Origin: Colocasia esculenta
Taxonomy: Eukaryota; Streptophyta; Magnoliopsida; Alismatales; Araceae
DNA length: 64,000 nucleotides
Assembly (NCBI GenBank): GCA_014218235.1
Contig: CM024758.1
Location: 105,375,698-105,439,697, forward strand
Direction of reading: 5' to 3'
Part shown: positions 21,541-32,350 of the stretch, in pieces
Layout of the letters: every line of letters starts with the position of its first letter
Position numbering within the stretch: the stretch's first letter is position 1
Notes under the pieces: model-generated
Told to the model about the DNA's origin: nothing
Seen by the model: the letters and a program-made list of their open reading frames with translations, nothing else
Databases searched by the model: none
Translations under genes and position numbers: made by a program

Positions 21541-22028
21541 GGTCCTCTATTGGCCTTCCATCAAAAGAGACCCAACCAAAAACTCTTAGAGCCTCCTGGA
21601 AGTTTCCTGGCGGCTGCAAGAGATCGTCTCCCTCCTCTGGTCTCCTTGTGCTTCTAGAAGACCAGTTCTCACCAATTCAAGTGTGAGAATTGGAGTGTGA
21701 TTCTTGAAGAAACCTCTGAAGCATCCAAGGAAGCAGATACTGTAGAATCCTTCATTGGAGAAGAACTCAAGGAAGATCCAACAACTTCAAAGTACAGAGC
21801 ATCGTTTTGGACTTCAAGACTGCAAGCCTCTTCCCAATCCAAGCTTCTACAAGGGAGTACACTTGAAGAAAGAAGTTATTTAATACATTTCATTGTACTT
21901 CTGTTCTTCTGAGATATCTTTTGAGATTATGCAAGTGCTTCTGCATAGCTCTCATTAGTGCTCTCACTTTTGACTAGATCTGTGCTAGAAGGTCTATGTC
22001 TTGAGTTGGTGTCTAGCAACCTTTGTGT

Positions 22029-22256
22029 GAGCCTTGTGCTCCAGTTGTGTGAGCATTGTGCTCAGGTTGTTGTGAGCCGTCGAGCTCAGTTTGAGTTGTC
22101 AAACTCAAGGTTAGTTTGAGTAGTCTTGCTCAGTGTGTTTCTAGAGTAGTCTTGCTCTAGAAGTGGTGTGAGTTGTAAGCTCTCCAGTGTTGGAGTTGTC
22201 AGGCTCCCTTGGGTGTGTAACCCAGTTGTGTTAGTGAAGCCTCACAGGTTGTGAGG
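22029..22256 (+). other. Array of small hairpins in R/U5 of Sirevirus 1
   Basis: Successive stems: GAGC/GCTC (22029), TGAGC/GCTCA (22050), TGAGC/GCTCA (22073), TTGAGTT/AACTCAA (about 22090), TGAG/CTCA, TTCTAGAG/CTCTAGAA (about 22139), GGAG/CTCC, TGGGT/ACCCA, and CCTCAC/GTGAGG (22240-22256). Loops are 4-8 bases, often containing GTC. The stems differ in sequence but each stays self-complementary, which argues for selection on RNA folding. Confidence 0.75.
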
Positions 22257-22566
22257 GGTGGATGTAGGAATCACATGGGTGATTTCCGAACCACCTAAAA
22301 AATCCTTGTGCACTTGTCTTCTGTGGTTTGATTGATTTATCCGATAGATGTTTGCATAGGATTCGTTTTTAATTCACTTAATCAACTTGTTATTCATCTA
22401 AGTTTTTCAACTCACTCTATTCTAATCAGATCTGTAGTTCTTTCACTGATTATATTACCTCTGATTCTAGATAATTTTCAAATTACTTAAGCTTCCGCAA
22501 AAGTGGCTAAGATCTATTCATCCCCCCCTTCTAGATCTTTTCCATTCATTAATATCGATCCTTCAA

Positions 22567-22582
22567 TTGGTATCAGAGCGGG
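22567..22582 (+). other. Primer-binding site, initiator-Met tRNA
   Basis: TTGGTATCAGAGCGGG starts two bases after the 5' LTR end. TGGTATCAGAGC is complementary to the 3' end of plant initiator methionine tRNA, which primes minus-strand synthesis. Confidence 0.93.
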
Positions 22583-22700
22583 TTTACATCGATCTGATTT
22601 GAACTGAGCAGTTTTTGTTTCTGAGTATTGAGTGTTTGATTGTTTGCTTGTTTGTTTGCTTGCTTGTTTAACTCTTTCTCTGTGCATTTACTTAAGTGTC

Positions 22701-24780
22701 ATGGACTCAAAGGGTTTCATAGCTGAGGGCCATTCCATAAATAGGCCACCATTCTTTAATGGTTTGGACTATTCTTATTGGAAGAACAGAATGCAAGTAT
22801 TCTTAAGGGCCCAGAACTATGAGATCTGGAAAGTAGTTGAGGCTGGTCCCTATGAAAACCAGGGTGAGGAAGAAACCTGGACGAGGGAACAAATAAGGAG
22901 AGCGACATTGAATTACAGTGCCATGAACATGATTCAATGTGCTGTTCATCCCAAGGAGTATTCGAGAATCTCTATGTGCAAATCTGCCAAAGAAATGTGG
23001 GATAAACTCGAATTACTCTATGAGGGAACATCTCAGGTCAAGGAGACCAAGGCAAATATTTTAGTTTCAGAATATGAACTCTTTATGATGAAATCTAATG
23101 AATCTATTTCTGAAATGTTTGCCAGATTCATGGTGATAGTCAATGGACTCAAGGCTTTGGGTAAGGAGTATACTGATGCAGACTTGGTAAGAAAAATCTT
23201 GCGTTCACTCTCTTCAATTTGGCATACAAAGGCCACTGTCGTTGAAGATTCAAAAGATCTGTCCAAAATCTCTTTGGATGAATTGATTGGATCTTAATGA
23301 CATATGAAATCAACTTAAAAGAAATGAAGAACACTTAATTAAGACCAAGCCTATGGCACTCAAAGCCTCTTCAAGCAACAAAGATAAAAATCAGGATAAA
23401 ACAAGTTCTGAAGAATCTGAGTCGAATGAGGATGAGCTTGCCCTCATGACCAGACAATTCAGGAAATTTTTGAAATATAGGAAAGGGAAAATGACTGGGA
23501 AAAAGAAATTTCCCTCAGGTAAGAAGAACATTTCCTCTTCCAATTTCAATAAGAATCATAAACCTGATGAGAATATTATTTGTTACAGGTGCAACAAGCC
23601 AGGACACATGAAGGGAGAGTGTCCTGAGAACAAAAAGGAAAAGCACAAAAGATTCCAGAAATATAAGAAGCCCAAGGCCATGGTAGCCACTTGGTCTGAT
23701 GAAGACACAAGTGAGGAAGAAGAAAGAAGAAGTCCTCAAGCTCAGAGAGTGAGGAAGTTTGCTTCATGGCCAACAGCACAGATGGAAAGGTAAATACTTC
23801 CTTTGAAGATTATAGTGTTGAAGATTGGCAGGATGTGTATTCAGAATTGGTAGAAAGATACTCTGAAATGAGAAAAGAAAACAAACACATCAAAAAGAAA
23901 ATTGAAAATCTTTACCATAACCAATCTTCAAACAATAGAACCTGTGAACTGGAATCTGAAGTAACAGAATTGCTTGAAGAAAAAGAAAATTTACTGAACC
24001 TAATTGATAATTTAAAACTTGCCTCTCAGAAGGCCTCCCAAGAATTCAGAAATTAAATGAAAAGCTGGAAATTGAAAAACAAGAAAAACAACAGAAAATT
24101 GAAGAAATTGAAATTCTTAAAAACCAGCTAAAGGAAAAGGAAAGGTTATCCAAACCTTCACAAAAGGCCAAGATAACCTAGAGGCATTGCTAGGATCCAA
24201 CATGACAACCACATCTCATGGATTGGATTCAACAAAAAGAAATCAACAAAAGATAAATCTGGTGAGAAAAAGGGAAAAGCACCATTAATCAAATTTGTTA
24301 AGGGTCCCAATCTGGAAAACACAGAAATTCAACAAAAAGCAAACACAACCTCAAACAAAATTCAAAACAAATCAAAAACTCAAAAACAAAAGAAGACTGT
24401 CAGGTCGACACAGTCCCCTGACAGGTCGACCTGCTCAACACCAAAAACCATAAACAGCTCAACCAAAAATTCAAATAAAAATCCGAAAAATAAGAAAAAG
24501 GGAAAAGAAATAATCCATGAAAAACCTTGGACTTCCAAGACAACACTTCAAGAAAATTGGATTAATCCTTGGAACCAATGGTATGAAAATCCCTGTTGGT
24601 ATTATCCTCAATACCCTTATCCAAACTTCTGGATGTACCAACATAATCCATGGATTCCACCTCCTCCTCTGAACTCAAATTTTCAAATGAAAAACTCCCC
24701 TCCTACCAAAAATAAAGATCTTGGTGCTTTCATTCCTAAAAGAAAGAACAAACAGAAAAGGCTGAAAACACCAAAGTAAC
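22701..24780 (+). pseudogene. gag: Sirevirus 1 gag (UBN2-like, zinc knuckle, coiled coil), broken
   Basis: The start is taken at the ATG of 22701 (M-D-S-K-G-F), the first ATG with a copia Gag match; the frame is open upstream without one. Residues include FNGLDYSYWKNRMQVFLRAQ (capsid-like UBN2/DUF4219 region). The first frame stops at 23297. The next frame (23353-23793) has a CCHC knuckle C-Y-R-C-N-K-P-G-H-M-K-G-E-C. A third (23766-24056) is a charged coiled coil. Beyond 24057 no frame stays open, but lysine-rich and then WYYPQYPYPNFWMYQ-type residues remain, as in Sirevirus Gag C-termini. At least three frame changes. It would form the virus-like particle and bind RNA. Confidence 0.88.
24402..24432. 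promoter_or_regulatory. GTCGAC dyad pair inside Sirevirus 1 gag
   Basis: AGGTCGACAC (24402-24411) and AGGTCGACCT (24423-24432) are offset by exactly 21 bp, the spacing of the LTR pairs, although this is in coding sequence. Confidence 0.7.
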
Positions 24781-24864
24781 AAAACAAAAGTCAAAAACAA
24801 ATCAAATTTGGGTGAGAAAGGATTTGATGTATTTGTTAAATCATTCTGATGGTCCCAACTCTGT

Positions 24865-26545
24865 TTGGGTACCAAAATCTTCTCTCCACTGATCTTGTTG
24901 CAGGAAGGTCGTGCACCCAACACCAATATATGGTTTCTTGACAGTGGGTGTTCACGACATATGACAGGAGATAGAGCCAAATTCTCATTCCTGCTTGAAA
25001 AGGAGGGAGGGTCAGTGACATTCGGAGGTAAAAATAAAGGAAAGATCATAGGATCTGGAAAGGTTGGTCAAACTTCTTCAAACTCAGTAGATAATGTTTG
25101 TTAGTTGATGGACTTGATTATAATTTGCTAAGTATTAGCCAACTATGTGACAAAGGTCACAAAGTTGTGTTTGAATCTGATTTTTGTAAAATAATTGATT
25201 CATCAACTGATAAAATTAAATTCTTTGGAAAAAGAGAAAACAATGTCTACATGATCAACCTTAATAAAAACTTTTCTGAAAATCTTTGTTTTGTTGCAAA
25301 TAAAAATGAAATTGCATGGACTTGGCACAAAAGACTTGGCCATGCAAGTTTCAGAACAATAAATAAGTTGTTAAGACTGAATTTGGTTAAAGGGCTTCCT
25401 GAATCCTTCTCTAATGTTGAAAATCAAGTTTGTGGGATCTGTTCTAGAGGAAAACAAACAAGAAAATCTTTTAAAACCTTCAATGAGGTACTTACATCTA
25501 AGCCACTAGAACTTCTTCACATGGACCTTTTTGGGCCAACAAGAGTTCTAAGCTTAAGTGGCAAGAGATATGGATTTGTAATCATTGATGATTTTACTAG
25601 ATTTACTTGGGTTATTTTTCTATCCCACAAAAGTGATGCATGCCTTGAATTCAGGAATTTCTGTACCACTGTCTTAACCACTTATCCATATAAAATCAAA
25701 AACATCTTAACTGATCATGGGGGTGAATTTGAGAACACATCCTTTTCTGATTTTTGTGCTGAATTTCAAATATTCCACAAGTTTTCTTCACCAAGAACTC
25801 CAGAACAAAATGGAGTTGTGGAAAGAAAGAACAGAACTCTTGTGGAAATGGCTAGAACCATGCTTCTTGAGAGTAATTTGCCCAAATCCTTCTGGGCTGA
25901 AGCTGTGAACACAGCAAACCACATACTCAATAGAGCATTGGTCAGACCAAAAATCAAGAAAACCCCCTATGAATTGTTGAAAACCAAAAAGCCAACTGTT
26001 TCCTATTTTAAAATCTTTGGGTGCAAGTGTTTTGTACACAATAACAACAAAGAAAACCTTGACAAGTTTGATGCTAAGAGTCAGGAAGCCATCTTCCTTG
26101 GCTATTCAGAAGTGTCAAGGGCTTTCAAAGTGTACATATTAAAAACCAAAACTGTTGAAGAATCTCCACATGTCATTTTTGATGAAAATTCCTTTTCCAC
26201 TAATGATTCTAAATCTTGCAGGGAAAAACAAGACAATGAAGAGGATGACCTCATTGTGGACTCTTCACCAACTGTTGAGGAGTCTGAAATCATTGAAGAG
26301 AACCTGAACACACCATCTCCAAGTGGCTCAGGTAACATTGTCCCAGAAGTGGGCACTTCTCAACAGGTAATTTCTGAACCTCGTTTTCTAAGAGATCACC
26401 CATTAGACAGTGTAGTTGGCAACCTAAATGATAGAGTTAGGACCAGATCATCCTTTTTGCAAAACATTGAAGAAGACTCACTAGCTCTAATTTCCCAAAT
26501 TGAACCCAAGTCAATTGATGAAGCCTTATCCAGTTCTGATTGGAT
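24865..26545 (+). pseudogene. pol: Sirevirus 1 protease and integrase
   Basis: 24865-25104 carries the aspartic protease motif in WFLDSGCSRHMTGDRAKF. A frame change leads into the long frame 25098-26987. There the integrase zinc region (H-x-R-L-G-H then C-G-I-C) lies at about 25325-25445. The catalytic core has HMDLFGP, ILTDHGGEFEN and SPRTPEQNGVVERKNRT, giving the D-D-E triad. The linker after the core is rich in Glu and Ser. Protease cleaves the polyprotein and integrase inserts the cDNA. Confidence 0.93.
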
Positions 26546-28051
26546 TGATGCTATGCATGATGAGCTTCATCAATTCGAAAGAAATCAAGTATGGGAATTA
26601 GTACCTAGACCTAGTAACCAAGTGGTAATTGGTACTAGATGGGTTTTCAGAAATAAATTGAATGAATCTGGTCAGGTAATTAGAAACAAAGCTAGGCTAG
26701 TTGCAAAGGGGTATAACCAAGAATTTGGAATTGACTTTGAAGAATCTTATGCCCCTGTAGCTAGACTAGAAGCTGTGAGAATTTTCCTTGCTTTTGCATC
26801 CTCCATGAAATTTAAGGTCTATCAAATGGATGTCAAAAGTGCTTTTCTAAATGGATATATAAAGGAAAATGTTTTTGTTGAACAACCTCCGGATATGAAA
26901 ATGAAAAATATCCTAACCATGTTTTCAAGCTTAATAAGGCACTCTATGGTCTTAAACAAGCTCCAAGAGCTTGGTATGATCGTTTGAGTTCCTTTTTACT
27001 TGAAAAGGGATATTCTAGAGGTAATGTTGATCAAACATTGTTCACCAAAACAGTAAAAAATCAAATAATTGTTGTCCAAATTTATGTTGATGACATAATA
27101 TTTGGATCAACTAATAAAAGCCTTTGCACTGAATTTTCAAATCAAATGAAGAATGAATTTGAAATGAGCTTAATGGGAGATTTAACATTCTTTTTGGGAT
27201 TGCAGGTTAACCAAACAAATGAAGGAATCTTCATCAGTCAAACCAAATATGTCAAGGAGCTACTGAAAAGGTTTGACTATCAGAACCTTAAACATTCAAG
27301 TACACCCATTGCAATAAATGCTAAGCTAGAAGAAGACCCATCTGGTAAGTCAGTAGATCCAAAGACCTACAGAGGTATGATTGGCTCTCTGCTCTACCTT
27401 ACTACTTCTAGACCTGACATTCAGTTTTGTGTGTGCTTATGTGCTAGATTCCAATCTAATCCTAAAGAAAGTCATATGCTTGCTGTGAAAAGAATTTTTA
27501 AATATCTTGTTGGAACATGTGACTTAGGAATTTGGTATCCTGCTGGTTGCAAGTTAGAATTGTTTGCCTATTGTGATGCTGATTATGCTGGGTGTAAGTT
27601 AGATAGAAAGAGCACAAGTGGTTTGTGTCTATTTCTAGGTGGGTGCCTTATATCTTGGGCTTCTAAAAAGCAACATTCAGTAGCTCTGTCAACTGCAGAA
27701 GCTGAATATGTTGCAGCAGGTAGATGTGGAACTCAGATTCTCTGGGTGAAACATCAACTTCTTGATTACAACCAAGATTTAGGGTGTGTACCCATCCTAT
27801 GTGATAACACAAGTGCCATCAACCTTTCTAAAAATCCCATTCAGCACTCCAGAACAAAACACATTGAAATTAGGCATCATTTCTTGAGAGATGAGGTTGC
27901 AAAGAAATCTTTTGAACTCCATTTTATTGAAACTGAAAAACAAATTGCAGACATATTCACTAAACCCCTTCCTAAAAACAGATTTTCATCCTTAAGGAGA
28001 GAACTTGGTCTTTGTAGACATCCTCATGATTTCTCTCAAGGTTTGGGTTGA
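26546..28051 (+). pseudogene. pol: Sirevirus 1 reverse transcriptase and RNase H
   Basis: RT starts around EVWELV-like residues (NQVWELVPRPSNQVVIGTRW) and continues with KARLVAKGYNQEFGIDFEES and YQMDVKSAFLNGYI. A frame change at about 26900 moves it to the frame 26984-28051, with ALYGLKQAP-type residues, then the active site YVDDIIFGSTN. RNase H follows with CDADYAGC, STAEAEYVAA and CDNTSAINLSKNP, ending in ADIFTKPLP and the short C-terminus. Otherwise full length. Confidence 0.93.
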
Positions 28052-28185
28052 GTGTAATGCATTGTCTAAGGGGGAGTTCTGTGCATTTCATAATCTTTGC
28101 CTCCTCAAGTTACATTGTTCATATCTCTCTCTTTTTCAATTCTAATTCTTTTTTTACAATAAATTCTCCACTTTGATTGTGTTGA

Positions 28186-28288
28186 AACTTCTTGGTATAT
28201 CAAATGGTGATTTGGAAAGGACAAGTTATGCTTGTCTGGACACTTTCACTATGCGAGAGTATATGTCTCCGCCAAGTACTAAGAAGTT
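28186..28288 (+). ncRNA. Cloverleaf-like repeated element, copy 1
   Basis: Closing stem AACTTCTTGGTA (28186-28197) with TACTAAGAAGTT (28277-28288), 12 pairs including one G-U. Inside are hairpins TCAAAT-GGTG-ATTTGG, GACAAG-TTATG-CTTGTC, and CTTTC-ACTATGC-GAGAG, the last extended by GGACA/TGTCT. Function unknown; a packaging, dimerisation or translation signal of the retrotransposon RNA is possible. Confidence 0.6.
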
Positions 28289-28414
28289 GATATGCAATAG
28301 TTGAGGGGGAGCTTTTATTGTTCAAAGAGAATTCTTTTCTGATTTAAAACTTGCACAGTTTTAACTTCCATTTCTTTTGATAATGAAGTCTTCAACTCTT
28401 CTTGTGATTGAAAT

Positions 28415-28512
28415 CTCTTGGTATATCAAATGGTGACTTGAAGAAGGACAGGTTAAGCTTGTCTGGACACTTTCACTATGCGAGAGTATGTGTCTCCGCC
28501 AAGTACCAAGAA
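28415..28512 (+). ncRNA. Cloverleaf-like repeated element, copy 2
   Basis: Closing stem TCTTGGTA (28416-28423) with TACCAAGA (28504-28511). The central hairpin is GACAGG-TTAAG-CTTGTC, where an A-U pair of copy 1 has become G-U. The third hairpin is unchanged. Confidence 0.6.
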
Positions 28513-29661
28513 ATGGATATACAATTGTTGAGGAGAAGTTCTTTATGTCCAAGAAGAAAATTTCTTTCTGATTTCAAAATTGCATATCTTTATTTTGATG
28601 AAAAATGGTTGAAATCATCATCTCAGGGGGAGCTAGAAAATTCAAGTTATTTTTTTTTGCAAAATTCAACACCCTTCTTGCATTTCATCAATTCCTTGCA
28701 TGATGTCCTCATTCTAAAGTCTAGAGTCTCAAAATGAACCTTGAGTGATCTATTTTTTTTTAATCAACTTTCACCTATGTCTTTCAATCCACAGAAATTC
28801 AGATCTCTTCCTAAACTAAATTACAATTTGTGTCTTGAACTTAAAACATTTCCTTGTTTGCAACTGATGACTGGATGTATTTGAGTTCTATCTCACAAAC
28901 TCTCCAAAATCTTGTAAAATCCAACAGAGCAATGGCATCTGTGCTGAGAAACTGCACACCTTCACAATGAATGAAGTGCCATGCATGTCATGAGGCATTA
29001 TTGCTAACTCTGTTCAAAGGGGATCAAAATTGAAAATAAATTCAACTCTAAGCAAAAATGTGCTATGCTTTTTTGATGATGACTGAGTAACTGGAAATAT
29101 TGGCGTCTACAAAACGTATATTTTCATGTCAAAAGGTCATCATTTACCCCTTTGAGACTTGAATGACTAAATCTTAAGTATCCAGGGACTATGGTGTGTA
29201 AAAAGCACTAGTACTTGAGTGAAAGAGATTTATATCATTTGATAGTTTGTTAAAAGAACAAAAATATGAAAATTATTGGAGATTTGTTTAGAAAGAATCA
29301 TCTTCTTCCTTCATCAAGTTGTTCTTTAAGTTTGTGTTTTATTTCAACAAAATTGTCTTTGGTCTAGATGACATCTTTAATTCTTGAAAATTGAGAAACA
29401 TGGTAGTTCTTAGTTGATTGTTAAATACATTATATCCCTCAATTTATCATTTTGTTGACCCAAGTCTAGGAATGCTAATATCCTGTTAGGAAATTGCTTG
29501 AAAAACTGGATTTGTGATGCACTTTTGCAAAATAATAATAAATTTTTTTAAGCCCCTTAAAAATCCTTGAAATGATAATTCCTCTCATTCTTAATCATTC
29601 TAAAGATATTATCAAATTTCTCAAAAATTTCCTCTTCAAAATTCAATTTTTCTTCAAGGCT

Positions 29662-29843
29662 GTGTCGACACACTATGTGTCCTGTGTCGACACACTCTTT
29701 GGGTCAGGTCGACACACCCTCTCCCTGTGTCGACACACCCCTTGCCAGAAATCTTTTTCAGCCTGTTAGGGTTCACCTTAAACCCTTGTTGTTCCTGCGG
29801 GGCAGTGTACCACTGCTTCTCTATTTGGGAGTCAGGTCGACCC
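29662..29843. promoter_or_regulatory. GTCGAC dyad ladder upstream of env-position ORF, Sirevirus 1
   Basis: Dyads start at 29662, 29684, 29706 and 29727 (steps 22, 22, 21), with a related AGGTCGACCC at 29834. They lie 230-300 bp before the ORF start at 29967, suggesting an internal promoter or control region for that ORF. Confidence 0.75.
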
Positions 29844-29966
29844 GATGGTCTCATTTCCATTTCTTTCCGGCAAGAAAACCTCTCAAGCTTCTCTCAAGCT
29901 CTCATCCCCCCTTCCATCATCTCTCTACTCCTCCATTTCCTCTCCTAATTCCACTCCTCCTGCACC

Positions 29967-31961
29967 ATGGTCCGCAAGCTTGGTCCCCGCCGTGGCGCAA
30001 GGTCTCAGGCCTCTTCAAGGCCGGTTCCGGCAACCAGTGCCGATGCCCAGATGGAAAGAAGAACCAAGCGAAGAAATGATCCTACAGAGCTTCCAGGATC
30101 CTCTTCTGCACCTCTCAGAGCTTCAAAGAGAGGTAGGACCTCCACTACTGGCAGAGGTAGACAAGTTTCAAACCCTAGACCAGAGATTTCGGGGGATTCC
30201 TCTGACCATCCTGAGGAATCATCTTCCTCCTCCTCTTCTGACTCTAAAGATGACATTCCTCAGAATCAGTGAGTGCTGCCAAACTGATTTTGAAGCCAAG
30301 AATACTAGACCTTTCAGACACCCAATTAGCAGACTCTCTCCCCGACATTCAAACCTACTTCTCCTTCCAATCTTGGATACCCTTTATATCTGAATTTCAA
30401 GTCTGCTATCCAAGGTTAGTTAGAGAATTCTACAAGAACCTCACCTGCACAGAAGAAGGTTTTGAATCCAAAGTCAAGGGGATAGATATAGACATGCCAA
30501 CTTCAGTAGCTGCCTCCATTTTCAAAGTACCAGATGAAGGGGCAGACTACCATGAATTTGAATTTGATTTACATGAAGCCTACTCCATGTTGACAGGCCT
30601 TCCTGCAGATGAATCAGATCCCAAACAGACCTATGTAACCAGGTTTAATGCAAATACCTTTCCACCTGTGTTAAGGGTCATCCACCACATTTTAACCACA
30701 ATAATTACCCCTCAAGGTGGTGGGAGGGATAGGTTGACAGACATTCAGAGGTTCATCCTCTTTTGCATGGTGAAAGACATCAAGGTCAACCTCCATGTGA
30801 TTCTCTATCAAATCATATCTGAAACAACAAGGACAGACCTGAAGAGATCACTTCCTTATGGAGCACATCTGACCTCAGTGTTCAAGCACTTTGGTGTGCC
30901 ATTGGAAAATGAAAAATCCCAATCATTCCCAAGTCCAACATCTACACTTTCAAGAATATCCAGAAGTTTATGGGATTTAGATTGGAGGGAAATCAAATTA
31001 GAAGAGGACCAGCTGTGGTTGAGGCTCCTCCAGTTCAAGAGGAACAGCCTCAAGACCAAGGGGAACTGCCCCAACCTCTGGAGGACCAGCCTCAGGCTCA
31101 AGGGGATCAGCCCCAAGCACAAGAGGAACAGCCTCCAGCTGAAGGGGACCAGCCCCTAAGTCAAGAGGATCAGCCTCCTATGCATGAGGATCAGCCTCAA
31201 GCTCCTAATGAAATTGTCAGTCCTTTTCATGATCCTCTCTCACCTCAGCTTCCTCATTTCTCTCCTCAACCCTCATTCCAACCATCCACATCTTCTGGTG
31301 GGCCTCCTGTTCCACCAGAATTGATATCTTTTCTCAATGACAAATTTGAATCCCTCAACTCCTCAATTCAATCCATGTCCACATCCTTTGAGCTACGGAT
31401 TCAAAGACTGGAAAACTCAATATCTGCCAAATTTATTGAGCAGAAGGCAGCTTCAGATTATGCAGCTCACAGATTTAACAGACTTATAGGAACTCTGGGA
31501 GATTCCTATATTGAGCTAAAAGAGCATCAAGACAAGTTGGAGAAAGTTCTTCAGGGAATTTTGGCAAATTCCCAAGCAGATGTCTTCAACACCAACCAAA
31601 CATTGCATGAGATTTCCAGCACCAGATTGTCATTTGCTCATTTTGTGGATGATTTGGAAAGTATGAGGAACTTCAATGAGCACATTGACAGGCAGCTCAC
31701 AGATTTGACCAAGGAGTTCAAATCTTGCAAAGACCTGGTTGGTCAGCTGGCTCATCAAGTTCTCAACTTGTTTCAGATGACTTGAAAAGAACTCAGAGCA
31801 CCTTGATAGAGCATTCTGATAGAATGGAGCATTATCTTCACACTCGGCTGACAACTATCCATGAACAGATAAAGTCAAGCATGAAGTCAATGGAAAAGAG
31901 ATTGTCAGACATTGAGATCCTTCTTGCTCCAATTCCTCCTCCTCCTCCATCTTCTACCTAA
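29967..31961 (+). pseudogene. Env-position ORF of Sirevirus 1 (putative plant transposon protein domain)
   Basis: Start MVRKLGPRRGARSQAS at 29967. A basic, serine-rich N-terminus (29967-30272) is followed, after a frame change, by a globular region (30269-30940) with LVREFYKNLTCTEEGFESKV, KVPDEGADYHEF and GGGRDRLTDIQRFILFCMVK. This resembles the Pfam putative plant transposon protein domain. Then come 7-residue Pro-Gln repeats (EEQPQDQ, GDQPQAQ) at about 31030-31200 and coiled-coil segments (31320-31950). Frame changes are near 30260, 30935 (one C missing versus Sirevirus 2) and 31725. I see no signal peptide or convincing membrane segment, so an envelope role is doubtful despite its position. 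Confidence 0.8.
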
Positions 31962-32336
31962 TGAATATTTGTTTTGATAATGTCAAAGGGGGAGAAGAAT
32001 GTAATTTCTTAATTTCTTGATGCAATGATGTAATGATATTTTGAATGAAATGAAATGACATGGTTGTTTGGCTTTAATACAAAGCAGTGTGACTGTGAAT
32101 GCAAATCTTTGTCTTTATGTCTGAATACTTGTCCAATTGTTTGACTTGTGTGCACAAAATTTCTAATTTCAAGTAACATTGTAACTCACAAACAAATCAT
32201 CAATTGTTACTGAACAATATCAAAAGGACCTTCAAGTATAAACAAAAAGGGAAAACAAAATTTAAACAAAAAAAATTGCTCAAAATCACACTTCATCAAA
32301 ACCACAATGAAAATTGGATTTAATATTGCCATCATC
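31962..32336 (+). other. Sirevirus 1 3' untranslated stretch
   Basis: AT-rich, with a further purine tract (AAAGGGGGAGAAG near 31984). No coding potential seen. Confidence 0.6.
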
Positions 32337-32348
32337 AAAAAGGGGGAG
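32337..32348 (+). other. Polypurine tract of Sirevirus 1
   Basis: AAAAAGGGGGAG ends two bases before the 3' LTR, the standard place for plus-strand priming. Confidence 0.88.
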
Positions 32349-32350
32349 AT

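Larger units (their letters stand above)
20876..22565 (+). repeat. 5' LTR of Sirevirus 1
   Basis: Begins TGTTGGGTTGAATG and ends GATCCTTCA. U3 carries the dyad array and G-box, then a TATA box at 21534. R/U5 carries a run of small hairpins (22029-22256). Confidence 0.96.
28052..29661 (+). other. Sirevirus 1 pol-to-env spacer with structured and purine-rich repeats
   Basis: About 1.6 kb without a coding region. It contains polypurine-like tracts (AAGGGGGAG at 28068, GAGGGGGAG at 28303, AGGGGGAG at 28624), two copies of the cloverleaf-like element, and a hairpin closed by ATGATGAC/GTCATCAT (29076-29143). Multiple polypurine tracts are a known Sirevirus trait. Confidence 0.75.

Noticed and set aside
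22567..22582. tRNA gene at the primer-binding sites
   Set aside because: Only the 3'-terminal complement of initiator-Met tRNA is present; there is no tRNA body.
29967..31961. Calling the second Sirevirus ORF a true envelope gene
   Set aside because: Position alone supports it. No signal peptide, furin-like site or membrane segment is visible.
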